From Colocasia esculenta (taxonomy: Eukaryota > Streptophyta > Magnoliopsida > Alismatales > Araceae), in contig CM024766.1 of assembly GCA_014218235.1 (NCBI GenBank), positions 19,627,346-19,691,345 of the forward strand: a stretch of 64,000 nucleotides of DNA. The letters run 5' to 3'. Each line of letters begins with the position of its first letter. Position 1 is the first letter of the stretch. Shown one piece after another: positions 11,035 through 22,910 of the stretch. Position numbers and translations under genes: made by a program. The notes below the pieces were generated by a model. That model did not search any database. It was given only the letters and a program-made list of their open reading frames with translations, and was not told the DNA's origin.

Positions 11035-14000
11035 TGTAAGGCCCCAAATTTTCTTTTTCCCGCTTATATTTTATGTATATGATGTTTGCTTGTTCTTGCA
11101 TAAATGGCGTGCATGAAAATGGTGCATATTATAATTATTAATTTTGCATGTGTATATGCGTGGATGTATATTATTATCGTGAATATAAGTAATTGGCCAA
11201 TTTTGTGTATAGGGTATCTATTTAAATATTATGCAGGTACTATCTAAATATTGAAGTATACCTTATATTACCCATTTCATGGATATTGTGTGCGAAAATA
11301 TGAAGTGCATATGTGTATGTACGTATGTAGGTTATCTTATGCGTGTGATAATTGTATACCTAATTCTACATACATAACACCTTGGTATACTTATGTATGC
11401 ATGTGTATGTTTAATTGTAAATATTGGATGTTTCCATGGTATAGTGGTGTATATGTTATACTACATAGGTTTCATGTACATATATGTATGGATTGAGCAT
11501 GGACCTGCATGTTTTTATGTTCGGGCCGAAGAGTGTCTTGGCGTCAACATGGATGGACGCCCATGATATGTCAACGTCCATATCGATTGACGCCAACCCT
11601 AATGTAGCCGTCCATGGATGTGGACGTCTAGCTCCCTGAAACTCAGTGCATGCAGAGCCCGAATTTCCGGGGACTAGCAACCCCAGCCATTGGGGAGCTG
11701 TCCCCAACGACTGTGAAAGCCTCACATCACCCCTGCGTGAAAGGAGAGTCCCCTCTACTATATACCAAGCCCTTTTGCAACCCCAAATCCCCTGGGCTCT
11801 TTGCAAGAAGAGAGAGAAAGAAGAAAAACCCTAGTTCTGGACTGTGAGAAAAACCTACCTTTGCAAGCTTAAATCCGACCATCTGAAGCTGGTTCCGGCC
11901 ATCTACCACTACAAGGAGGTAGCTGGGACAAAGGGGGAGGCTTCCCTAACATCTTCTTGGGGTCTACTGTATCAAGGAACCCGGAGGAAGGCATCTTTGG
12001 GAGCTTCTTGGGACTGCCCAAGAAGAGCTTCACCGGCTCATAGATCCCTTTGGAGGTTTTTAGAAAGGCAAGTAACCTATAGATCTCAATCCTATACATG
12101 TGCCCTAGGTCCCAGCATTTTTCTGGATTTTTCCTCGCGTCCTGGATCCCCCCATTCTTCATGTATTTGGAGCTCGGGTCTGTGTTTTGCACAGACCTGA
12201 ACTTGATGGCAAGATCATTGCCATCAAGATCTTAGATTGGCGGCCAATGATATTGCCGTTAAAGCGCCATTAACGTCCAGACGATGCCGTTAAGCTCTTC
12301 AGGGTAGAACAGTGAGCTGTTCTCCCTTCTATATGATTAATTTCCGAAGTGTTTTCAAATGAGGATATAATGTAATCATAAATGTTAGGTAAAATAGACC
12401 ATGGATGCATGTGATATTTTCTGTGCTTTTTGGTGAATGGCATGGATTGTTAAACTTATTGAAATACATGTTGGAATATGGATTTGCATGTTCTCTCATT
12501 GTTTACATGATCCCTGAAGAATGGGATGCCCTAAGTTTTTCTAAACCATGTATCTATGAATTAGTCCAGGCCCTGAAATTTTGAGAATTTCTCCATGACT
12601 GTAGGATTTACTGTAATTTCTGTTTGGAAATAGAAGACATGCGTAGGATTTGTAAAATTTACAGTAAATTGTGTGTTGTGCAATAAATCCGAGGAAAATT
12701 CCTGTGATGATGAGTATGTTAGGTTCAGGGTCGTGAACTGTCAAATTGGATATTCATGTTATGTTCCATGTTAAATCAAATTATGAACGGCATGAGATTG
12801 CATGTTTTAATTCCTGTAAATGTAATATGATTCAGAAATATGAAAATTCGCATGTGTGATTATAAACCTGAAATATGTCTGTGGTTAAAATCTCATGTAT
12901 TTTGATAGCAATAAGTATTGTTATGGATTTTTAATGAGAAAAACGACTATGTGAGCACGTTAATTGTGATTTGATGTGATTCAGTAAATTTCAGTATGAT
13001 TAAATCTATATATGATTATTTGGCAGTTGCAATAGTAAGGTTAAAATCAGTAAATGAAAGCTTATGTGTGTATGAATTATGTAGATGGGTGTGCAAGCAT
13101 GAAAAGTGCGAGAACAAGTGATATATGTGTATAAAATGGTTAAATGTGACAAGAGAAACAATGGTGCCCATAAGACACTGCCACCTTAGATGCTTGGAGC
13201 TGTACTGTAGTAGTGCCCCTACGGGAAAGCTCAATGTGATATGTGATGCCCTAGAGAAGGGTCTTGATAAAGTGTTATACCCTGGCAAGGGTCTTGTGAA
13301 ATCCTGGAGGTGGACAAGTTCCACTGGTAATGGTGGGAAGGGCTTTCCCCTATTTCTGCAGGGACTAAGACTTATCACTATGCCGGTGATTAAGTACGTG
13401 AATGAGAATGTGTGTGTTATGTGATCGTCTAATGGTGGTTTGGGCTGTGTCTTGGCATTATGTGAAAATGAGCATAAGTGTGATGTGAAAAGTGATATGT
13501 GTTCATAGCACAAGGTATGTGCGAGATATGTGTAAATGTGGCACATGTTATGTGCAAAAGTGAAATGATAAGGAGTATGTGAATGTGAAAGAGGAAATAA
13601 TGGGAAATGTGTATAAGTATTGTGTGATAGAACAAAAGTGAGTGTATCTGAAAGCCAAGGTTAATCATATGGTTGTATGTAATGAGAAAATAGTATAAGT
13701 GTAAATGACAATAGTGTTAATTGATATTTTGTTTATTGATGTGTATAAATGTGTGTGTGTATGTGTTGATGTATTAATTGTCAAATGCTAAAAGTGATGT
13801 TACTATTAGTACCAAAATGTAAGTATATGCTTTCATATCATGGAATTGAACTATTGGATGCACATGTGTTTAGTATTATGTTGTATAGTTAAAAGTGATC
13901 CCTATGCAAAGGTAATATGAATGTGATAAAATTTGTATAAAATCAGCAAGCTAAATGTGAAGTAAATTGTTATGATTGCATGCGAAGTGAGTTAGAAATC

Positions 14001-14698
14001 ATGCTAGGAGTGCTACCTATCTTGTATATGTTTCAATGGTTAGTTGTGCAAACTTTACAATGACTTGGGTAAAATATAAAAACGTGTGAGTGTATATTTT
14101 ACTCGTGTTAAATGACACCATGATGTTAGTAATCTTGTGAGATTTTAGTTTTTCATGTGTTAGGATAATTGTTTAATGAAATTCCCTGTGCAATTATTTA
14201 GGTTAGCGTGATCATGTATGATATTAACTGCTGAAATTTTATTGTGTTAATTGATAAAAGCATGTTTGTATTGAATCTTAAGTTACTTGTTGAGTCTATT
14301 GTGTAGACTCACTCTTGCTAAACATTTCAGGAAATTAGCAGTGGAGGAGCTAGCAAGATTTGAAGTGGAGTTGGACTAAGTGATTGAAGATTTGTAATTT
14401 ATCTTTCATAGTATGTAATGCTACAATTGAAATTTGAATTTTGATCAAATGTACTTGGAGTCGGCTATGCATTTGGAAAATATTGCGCTTATGTTATCTC
14501 TTGTTGAACTATACAGACTGTGGTATGTGGATTTAAAAGTTGATGGAATAAGATTCATTTAAATTCTTTGATTTATTCAATTCTATTTATGTATATCTCA
14601 GCTCACTTGTTACTTGTTGGGGTATTCTCCCCTGTAGCGGCTTGCTCGCATCCGATGTGGGTTGGTATAACCGTACCGGGTGGAAGTGGGTCGTTGTA
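11035..14698 (+). repeat. TE2 LTR B, complete (3.66 kb), shared middle LTR
   Basis: It starts TGTAAGGCCCCAAA after a polypurine tract and ends GTCGTTGTA before a primer binding site. It therefore serves as the 3' LTR of the left unit and the 5' LTR of the right unit. It aligns along its whole length with LTR C (16090-19748). Open frames within it (for example 13016-13546 and 11456-11806) show no domains. Several strong inverted repeats lie at 11538-12323. Confidence 0.92.
11538..12323 (+). repeat. Cluster of strong hairpins in TE2 LTR B
   Basis: Perfect inverted arms are visible at 11538-11547 with 11587-11596 (TTGGCGTCAA), 11690-11696 with 11701-11707 (TTGGGGA), 12202-12212 with 12218-12228 (11 bp, beginning CTTGATGG) and 12306-12312 with 12317-12323 (AGAACAG). 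The segment probably falls in transcribed LTR sequence, but the transcript ends are not visible. Confidence 0.7.
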
Positions 14699-14702
14699 GA
14701 AA

Positions 14703-14713
14703 TGGTATCAGAG
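14703..14713 (+). other. TE2 primer binding site, copy B
   Basis: TGGTATCAGAG lies four bases after the end of LTR B. It shows that the middle LTR is followed by a second, independent internal region. Confidence 0.9.
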
Positions 14714-14891
14714 ACTTTGGGTTGAGATTATACATAAATAGCCATCAACTAAATCACATCTCTAAGTCTTTGTAGTGGATAGCCCGATCCTGGAATAATA
14801 AGATAGTATCAGAAAAGTAGTAAGATAAATACATGATAACATGTTAGGTATAGGGATAAATGGAGTTTAACTTGATGTTTATTTTGTAGCA

Positions 14892-16005
14892 ATGGCTAGA
14901 GGGGTTCGACGTTCGAGCTTACCTATTTGGGATGAAGAGTTAAGTAGGACTGACAGAGAGCAACATGAAGTACCAGCACCTCAAGGATCGCCTGCGCCAC
15001 CCCCGCCACCGTTGGCTGATTATGGTACGGTCATGCAAGGGATTGTACAAGCAATACAGACTCAAGCGCAAACACAAGCGGCTCTTCAAACTCAGTTTCA
15101 GGCTCAGGTTCCAGCACCAGCTCAGCAAGACCGTGGGTTAGTAGGTGTATCAGTCATGGAGAGTTCAAGAGGATGGCTCCACCGTCTTTTAAGGGGAGAG
15201 TGAGCCGTTAGTTGCAGAAAGTTGGCTCAGGGAATCGAAAAGATATTCAGAGCCATCAGGTGTGCAGAGATGACAAGATCAGTCTGGCGACATACATGCT
15301 TCAGGAGCGAGCGGATGTGTGGTGGTCTTCCGTTCTTCGCACGCAGTTTGACGGATTGGAGCTAGAAGTTACTTGGGAAGATTTCGTAAGGATGTTTCAG
15401 GCCAAGTATATTCCTGAACATATACAGGACAAAATTGAGCAGGAATTCTTAGCATTGACTCAGGGATCGATGACAGTTTCAGAGTATGAGGCTAGATTTG
15501 CAGTGTTGTCTAAATATGCACCACAAATAGTTGAGATGAGAGGCGCAAGGCAAGGAAGTTTGTAATGGTTCTTAGACCGTCATTAAGAGCCAGACTGGCG
15601 GCGTTTGACCTTAGAACTATGGATGTGGCTCTTAGCGCGGCGTGCAGACAAGAGAGTGAGATGGAGTTATACTTGGCAGAGAAGAAAGCCCGATTAGAAA
15701 TGTTACCAGAACCATATCAACAGCAAAAGAGGAAGATGAAGAAGCTCATGAAAAGATAGCAACCAACTATGGTACTAATAGAATCAACCTTTCAGTCAGT
15801 AGTTTCGGCTGCCAATGAGAAGCCCGTATGTGTGCAATGTGCAAGCTCCACGGCGGAGACGTATGTTGGACGAGGTCAGGAAGATGTCTCAAGTGTGGTA
15901 GCAAGAATCATCGGATTAAAGACTGTCCAAATCAAAGAAGAGGTTTATTCCCCGAGATCTTCCAGTAGTAAGGAAGCCACCGTAGGAATTTACGCACTGG
16001 TCTAA
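14892..16005 (+). pseudogene. gag: TE2 gag, copy B (Del/Tekay-like), broken
   Basis: This is nearly identical to copy A. The ATG at 14892 opens a frame running through the Pro/Gln linker (QTQAQTQAALQTQFQAQ) and on to 15203. A lost G near 15160 breaks it. The gag core continues at 15270-15565, and ELYLAEKKARLEMLP at 15565-15759 ends at an in-frame TAG (15757-15759). The same frame resumes at 15769. A lost G near 15840 damages the first zinc knuckle frame. The frameshift before 15565 and the TAG are shared with copy A, so they predate the duplication or were inherited from a defective source. No pol follows before the polypurine tract. Confidence 0.88.
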
Positions 16006-16075
16006 GTGGACTAGAAGCGGCAACGAGGTGTCATCAAGGGTACGTGATCCGATCTTCGAGGACGAAGATCTCTTT

Positions 16076-16089
16076 TAAGGGGGAGAGGG
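16076..16089 (+). other. TE2 polypurine tract, copy B
   Basis: TAAGGGGGAGAGGG lies directly before the TGTAAGGCCCC start of LTR C. Confidence 0.9.
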
Positions 16090-19000
16090 TGTAAGGCCCC
16101 AAATTTCTTTTTCCCGCTTATATTTTATGTATATGATGTTTGCTTGTTCTTGCATAAATGGCGTGCATGAAAATGGTGCATATTATAATTATTAATTTTG
16201 CATGTGTATATGCGTGGATGTATATTATTATCGTGAATATAAGTAATTGGCCAATTTTGTGTATAGGGTATCTATTTAAATATTATGCAGTACTATCTAA
16301 ATATTGAAGTATACCTTATATTACCCATTTCATGGATTTTGTGTGCGAAAATATGAAGTGCATATTGTATGTACGTATGTAGGTTATCTTATGCGTGTGA
16401 TAATTGTATACCTAATTCTACATACATCAACCTTGGTATACTTATGTATGCATGTGTATGTTTAATTGTAAATATGGATGTTTTCCATGGTATAGTGGTG
16501 TATATGTTATACTACATAGGTTTCATGTACATATATGTATGGATTGAGCATGGACCTGCATGTTTTTATGTTCGGGCCGAAGAGTGTCTTGGCGTCAACA
16601 TGGATGGACGCCCATGATATGTCAACGTCCATATCGATTGACGCCAACCCTAATGTAGCCGTCCATGGATGTGGACGTCTAGCTCCCTGAAACTCAGTGC
16701 ATGCAGAGCCCGAATTTCCGGGGACTAGCAACCCCAGCCATTGGGGAGCTGTCCCCAACGACTGTGAAGCCTCACATCACCCCTGCGTGAAAGGAGAGTC
16801 CCCTCTCTATATACCAAGCCCTTTTGCAACCCCAAATCCCCTGGGCTCTTTGCAAGAAGAGGAGAGAAAGAAGAAAAACCCTAGTTCTAGACTGTGAGAA
16901 AAACCTACCTTTGCAAGCTTAAATCCGACCATCTGAAGCTGGTTCCGGCCATCTACCACTACAAGAGGTAGCTGGGACAAAGGGGGAGGCTTCCCTAACA
17001 TCTTCTTGGGGTCTACTGTATCAGGAACCCGAGGAAGGCTCTTTGGGAGCTTCTTGGGACTGCCCAAGAAGAGCTTCACCGGCTCATAGATCCCTTTGGA
17101 GGTTTTTAGAAAGGCAAGTAACCTATAGATCTCAATCCTATACATGTGCCCTAGGTCCCAGCATTTTTCTGGATTTTTCCTCGCGTCCTGGATCCCCCCA
17201 TTCTTCATGTATTTGGAGCTCGGGTCTGTGTTTTGCACAGACCTGAACTTGATGGCAAGATCAATTGCCTCAAGATCTTAGATTGGCGGCCAACGATATT
17301 GCCGTTAAAGCGCCATTAACGTCCAGACGATGCCGTTAAGCTCTTCAGTAGAACAGTGAGCTGTTCTCCCTTCTATATGATTAATTTCCGAAGTGTTTTC
17401 AATGAGGATATAATGTAATCATAAATGTTAGGTAAAATAGACCATGGGATGCATGTGATATTTTCTGTGCTTTTTGGTGAATGGCATGGATTGTTAAACT
17501 TATTGAAATACATGTTGGAATATGGATATTTGCATGTTCTCTCATTGTTTACATGATCCCTGAAGAATGGGATGCCCTAAGTTTTTCTAAACCATGTATC
17601 TATGAATCAGTCCAGGCCCTGAAATTTTGAGAATTTCTCCATGACTGTGGATTTACTGTAATTTCTGTTTTGGAAATAGAAGACATGCGTAGGATTTGTA
17701 AAATTTACAGTAATTGTGTGTTGTGCAATAAATCCGAGGAAAATTCCTGTGATGATGAGTATGTTAGGTTCAGGGTCGTGAACTGTCAAATTGGATATTC
17801 ATGTTATGTTCCATGTTAAATCAAATTATGAACGGCATGAGATTGCATGTTTTAATTCCTGTAAATGTAATATGATTCAGAAAAATATGAAAATTCGCAT
17901 GTGTGATTATAAACCTGAAATATGTCTGTGGTTAAAATCTCATGTTATTTTGATAACAATAAGTATTGTTATGGATTTTTAATGAGAAAAACGACTATGT
18001 GAGCATTTAATTGTGATTTGATGTGATTCAGTAAATTTCAGTATGATTAAATCTATATTATGATTATTTGGCAGTTGCAATAGTAAGGTTAAAATCAGTA
18101 AATGAAAGCTTATGTGTGTATGAATTATGTAGATGGGTGTGCAAGCATGAAGTGCGAGAACAAGTGATATATGTGTATAAAATGGTTAAATGTGACAAGA
18201 GAAACAATGGTGCCCATAAGACACTGCCACCTTAGATGCTTGGAGCTGTACTGTAGTAGTGCCCCTACGGGAAAGCTCAATGTGATATGTGATACCCTAG
18301 AGAAGGGTCTTGATAAAGTGTTATACCCTGGCAAAGGGTCTTGTGAAATCCTGGAGGTGGACAAGTTCCACTGGTAATGGTGGGAAGGGCTTTCCCCTAT
18401 TTCTGCAGGGACTAAGACTTATCACTGTGCCGGTGATTAAGTAATGAATGAGAATGTGTGTGTTATGTGATCGTCTAATGGTGGTTTGGGCTGTGTCTTG
18501 GCATTATGTGAAAATGAGCATAAGTGTGATGTGAAAAGTGATATGTGTTCATAGCACAAGGTATGTGCGAGATATGTGTAAATGTGGCACATGTTATGTG
18601 CAAAAGTGAAATGATAAGGAGTATGTGAATGTGAAAGAGGAAATAATGGGAAATGTGTATAAGTATTGTGTGATAGAACAAAAGTGAGTGTATGTGAAAG
18701 CCAAGGTTAATCATATGGTTGTATGTAATGAGAAAATAGTATAAGTGTAAAGGACAATAGTGTTAATTGATATTTTGTTTATTGATGTGTATAAATGTGT
18801 GGTGTGTATGTGTTGATGTATTAATTGTCAAATGCTAAAAGTGATGTTACTATTAGTACCAAAATGTAAGTATATGCTTTCATATTCATGGAATTTGAAT
18901 TATTGGATGCACATGTGTTTAGTATTATGTTGTGTAGTTAAAAGTGATCCCTATGCAAAGGTAATATGAATGTGATAAAACTTGTATAAAATCAACAAGC

Positions 19001-19748
19001 TAAATGTGAAGTAAATTGTTATGATTGCATGCGAAGTGAGTTAGAAATCATGCTAGGAGTGCTACCTATCTTGTATATGTTTCAATGGTTAGTTGTGCAA
19101 ACTTTACAATGACTGGGTAAAGTATAAAAACGTGTGAGTGTATATTTTACTCGTGTTAAATGACACCATGATGTTAGTAATCTTGTGAGATATTAGTTTT
19201 ACATGTGTTAGGATAATTGTTTAATGAAATTCCCTGTGCAATTATTTAGGTTAGAGCGTGATCATGTATGATATTAACTACTGAAATTTTATTGTGTTAA
19301 TTGATAAAAAGCATGTATGTATTGAATCTTAAGTTACTTGCTGAGTCTATTGTGTAGACTCACTCTTGCTAAACATTTTAGGAAATTAGCAGCGGAGGAG
19401 CTAGAAGATTTGAAGTGGAGTTGGACTAAGTGATTGAAGATTTGTAATTTATCTTTCATAGTATGTAATGCTACAATTGAAATTTGAATTTTGATCAAAT
19501 GTACTTGGAGTCGGCTATGTATTTGGAAAATATTGCGCTTATGTTATCTCTTATTGAATTATACAGACTGTGGTATGTGGATTTAAAAGTTGATGGAATA
19601 AGATTCATTTAAATTCCGTTGCATTATTCAATTCTATTTGTGTATATCTCAGCTCACTTGTTACTTGTTGGGGTATTCTCCCCTGTAGCGGCTTGCTCTC
19701 ATGCGATGTGGGTTGTATAACCGTACCGGGTGGAAGTGGGTCGTTGCA
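16090..19748 (+). repeat. TE2 LTR C, complete 3' LTR
   Basis: It starts TGTAAGGCCCC and ends GTCGTTGCA. At 3659 bases it is almost the same length as LTR B (3664). Differences seen by eye are mostly single-base indels plus scattered substitutions. The sequence after it, ATTAGTC, matches Sire-type LTR copies at about 48694 and 55334 (ccATTAGTAC), which identifies the insertion target and a likely ATTAG duplication. Confidence 0.92.
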
Positions 19749-20224
19749 ATTAGTCTAAAATATTATCATTAAAATATGAGATATTAAACATCAAGAACAT
19801 GTTGTTTAAGCATTATCGTGATATGTATAGAATGTATAACATGTTCAACATATCATCATCAAAATCACAATATGTCATCAATAAAATCATGGTATGACAT
19901 CATTAACATAGCAATATGTCATCATTAAAATAATGATATGTCATCATCAAAATCCTAATATCTCATCATTAAAATACAATATGTCATCATCAATACCACA
20001 GTATGTCATCATTAAAATCACAGTATGTCATCATTAAAATAATGATATGTCATCATCAAAATCCTAATATCTCATCATTAAAATACAATATGTCATCATC
20101 AATACCACAGTATGTCATCATTAAAATCACAGTATGTCATCATCAAAATCAAAGTATGAGTGATGTTCATTGGTTATCATTAAAGTGCAACTTTAGGAAA
20201 TTCCAAAACACACTCAACCCAACA
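19749..20224 (-). repeat. Sire-type LTR remnant G (same family as F)
   Basis: It aligns with 48694-49011 and 55334-55722, from ATTAG(T) through the 22-bp repeats to CACTCAACCCAACA. It is the plus-strand right end of an LTR whose remainder lies beyond TE2, left of the window. It is probably a solo LTR or one end of an element. Orientation is inferred as - from the F family. Confidence 0.82.
19848..20150. repeat. 22-bp tandem repeats with a 109-bp higher-order duplication
   Basis: Units resembling TGTCATCATTAAAATCACAG repeat about 14 times. A block of five units starting at 19921 recurs at 20030, a 109-base higher-order period. Matching simpler arrays sit in F's two LTRs. The open frame at 20003-20257 is a repeat artefact. 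Confidence 0.88.
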
Positions 20225-20879
20225 GAAAATACCCAAGAAATTCGTAACCATAATTAGGGGGGAAATAGAAGAGGGTAAATGTGGGATTTAAACCATGGTA
20301 AATAGTCAAGAAAGGAAATAAAATTCGTGACCCACCATGGCAAGCATCATCTAATGGCAATCCCACTCCAATTGGGAGGGGAGATCACCAAAACAAGGAA
20401 GGGAGCTAGCTAGAACTGCACCCCATGTTTCCTAGTTATGATAGGACATGGAATAAACCCTAGACATATAAGAACTCGACCTAAGGCTTAGGTTGAAGGT
20501 TCTACATTGTGTTGGGGTCGTGGAAGGCTGTGCTAGGGCACCAGGAACAGAGGACAACAGTTAGAGAACGGAGCTTCTTCCGCAACCATGCTCTGCTGCG
20601 ACCTGTACATAAACCAGACTTGGATCTACACAAAGGTAGGTATTCTCGGGCCAAAGAAGAATCTAAGTCCTCTTATCTTGTAGTGCATCTTGTCTACTTT
20701 TGGTTGCAAGTGATTTGCCCAAATTCCATTATGAATCCATCAAGTTATAAGCATTTTCCCATCAACGTGCATGTCTGTTCCGTTTCTTGTTTATGTTTGT
20801 TTGCATGCCTTACGAGACCAATTTTTTTCAGCCCAAAGGCATAGATCTCTTCATCTTGATGTCCTCTACAAGTTTCATG
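20225..20879 (+). repeat. Gypsy LTR fragment related to TE1 family
   Basis: It follows, in order, the landmarks of TE1 LTR 2454-3290: 'gaaattcgtaaccata', 'cctagttatgatagga', 'tataagc.ttttcccatca', and 'tgtcctct.caagtttcatg'. It is diverged and shorter. It is cut on the left by LTR G and on the right by element C, so it is the oldest visible layer here. Confidence 0.72.
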
Positions 20880-22892
20880 TGTTGCCCAGCTAGCAAGCCC
20901 AGAGGGGGGGTGAATGGGATTCTAAAAATTCTTTTCGATTAAAACCTGTTAACAAAAATGCTTAACAGAAAAACACTAAAGATAATAGTTAGTGTTAGAT
21001 GAATTAAGACAAACAAACGCACAAAAGCAATCACACATACAACAGGAGATTTTTATCCTGGTTCAGCCCTCTTATACCAAGGAGTCCTACGTCTAGTCCC
21101 CAATCAACAACTTGCGCTGTCACTACCAAGGGTACTGTCCCCCTTAAGGACCCTTACACATCTAGTCGCAGCTGGCATTCTTTTCTAACCTTGAAGAGGA
21201 ATACAAACACCCTGATACCTAGGTCTTCCTTCCTTGCCGAAGGGAACACAAACCACCTGTTCACAACAGGTCTTCTCTTGATAGCCTGAAGAGGAACTTC
21301 ACCACAAGTGAAAATAAAGGCAAAATGCACCTAGACCAAGCTTACAACAAATGCTCGATCTGAGGTAGTGACTGAGAGAGAATGATATACAATAAGAAAA
21401 TCTCTCAGAACACACTAGCTCTCCAAATGATAAAAATAATGAAAAACGGAGAGCAAGAGCTACATCAAGCTAGGGAGTGAAGCTCAGGGCTCTTTTTTCT
21501 GATGCTCGCAGGTTGTAAGTTCAACACTCAAAAGTTGTTCTCTATGGAGTCATCAGTCATCTATATATCCTTCTCTTTGAAAAATATATCCGTTGAAGTG
21601 ACTGTTGTCTCTAGGTTGGATGCTCATTAGACTGCATGGTTCGGATAGGTGTGCTTGCAGTCATTTAATGCTTTACGATCCATGCACGCAGGGAGAAGAT
21701 CCATCTTGATATCCTTCAGCTTCTATTTTGTCCAACGTTGTATGACATGGTCCTGGCAAAGACCTGCACATATTAAATGCTAAAGCAGAGACAGCTAGAC
21801 TGTCTCCATACTTGTCAGTCAACGTTAGAAAGAATATACATCAAAATAGGAATGCCATTCTGCTATATGAAAAGCGCTTCTACAGGAGCATGGGAATAGA
21901 AAGCAACGTGCATATGATGTGAACAATCATAATAAATATGAGGATACTAGAGATGTGCACGCGAATACTTTGACTTTCATAATACTTGTAAATACATTTG
22001 AATGTGTAAGTTTCGACGAAGTCGTTATGATAGAGAAATAGTTGTACAACTTATGAACTTGTTGTGTATACAAGTCATTGTATGCGAATAAGCAAATCGT
22101 TATACAAACATAAGCAATTCGTTATTCACACATAAACAAATCGTTGTTTCACTTATCGAATCGATATAATGATCAAATCGTTCTTCAAGTGAAAGCAAAT
22201 CATTACGGCAACCAAATCATTGTTTAAACAGAAAAATGGATGTGAACATAAGTCCTTATACAGATATAAGTAAGTCGTTGTGAACACAAATCATTGTGAG
22301 CAAATCGTTATAAGCAAATCCTTAAAAGTAAGTCGGTGTGAACACAAATCGTTGTGCTACTTATCAAATCCACGCAGTGACCAATATATTGTTTGCTTTA
22401 TCAAATCGTTACGGCGACCAAGTCGTTATGTAACTTATCGAATCGTTACGGCGACCAAGTCATTATGTAACTTATCGAATCGTTACGATGACCAAGTCGT
22501 TATGTAACATATCAAATCGTTGTGAGACCAAATCGTTGTTTCTCACTTAACAAATCGTTGTGAGAACCAAATCGTTGTTTCTCACTTAACAAATCGTTGT
22601 GATACTTATGAAATCCTTGTGAAACTAAAATTGATAATAGTATAGAAATAGTTATGATTCTAATGAAGTCGATATGAAACTTAGGAAGTCGATGTGTACT
22701 TAAAAAACTTACATGCTCTAAACTTTAACTGCTACAGCGTAAGAATACTTACAGGTTTTGCTTGATTTTGCCTGATTTATTTCCTGTGACTAAGCTTTAG
22801 CAGAACTTGTTAGACAGTACGTTATTAATGTTTTTTTAATCACCAAAATAGGCATATAATAAATAAAATTATATGGGAATGAACTGATCATC
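20880..22892 (-). repeat. Element C 3' LTR (Sire-type Ty1/copia)
   Basis: On the + strand it reads TGTTGCCCAGC...GATCATCA (2013 bases). It is followed by 'atctccccctttttgg', the complement of a polypurine tract, which shows the element is on the - strand. It includes a G-rich 'agagggggggtgaatgg' near its end, as in the E and F LTRs, and hairpins at 21128-21312. A tandem array lies at 22280-22620. No matching 5' LTR is found to the right. Confidence 0.8.
22280..22620. repeat. AATCGTT tandem array in element C LTR
   Basis: A 37-bp unit (about 22400-22506, three copies around 'cttatcgaatcgttacggcgacc') and a 38-bp unit (about 22517-22600, two copies) repeat. Each unit contains inverted arms, GTAAC/GTTAC in the first and GTGAG/CTCAC in the second. 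The flanks hold looser AAATCGTT repeats. Confidence 0.8.
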
Positions 22893-22910
22893 AATCTCCC
22901 CCTTTTTGGT
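22893..22910 (-). other. Element C polypurine tract
   Basis: Read on the - strand, the sequence ends AAAAAGGGGGAGAT just before the TG of the 3' LTR. The same tract is present in E and F. Confidence 0.82.

Larger units (their letters stand above)
7950..19748 (+). mobile_element. TE2: LTR-gag-LTR-gag-LTR dimer of a gag-only Ty3/gypsy element
   Basis: Three LTRs alternate with two gag-only internal regions (9641-11034 and 14699-16089, each about 1.39 kb). LTRs of 3.66 kb exceed the internal region, like known large or gag-only derivatives (LARD, TR-GAG). The shared middle LTR and shared gag defects fit unequal recombination between the LTRs of one element. Retrotransposition of a dimer or an assembly duplication are alternatives. 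Confidence 0.88.

Noticed and set aside
13016..13546. A 176-residue open frame on the - strand, with a counterpart at 8158-8595
   Set aside because: It lies wholly inside the TE2 LTR, is His/Tyr/Thr/Ser-rich from 'gtgatatgtg' repeats and has no domain. The counterparts in other LTR copies are broken at different points.
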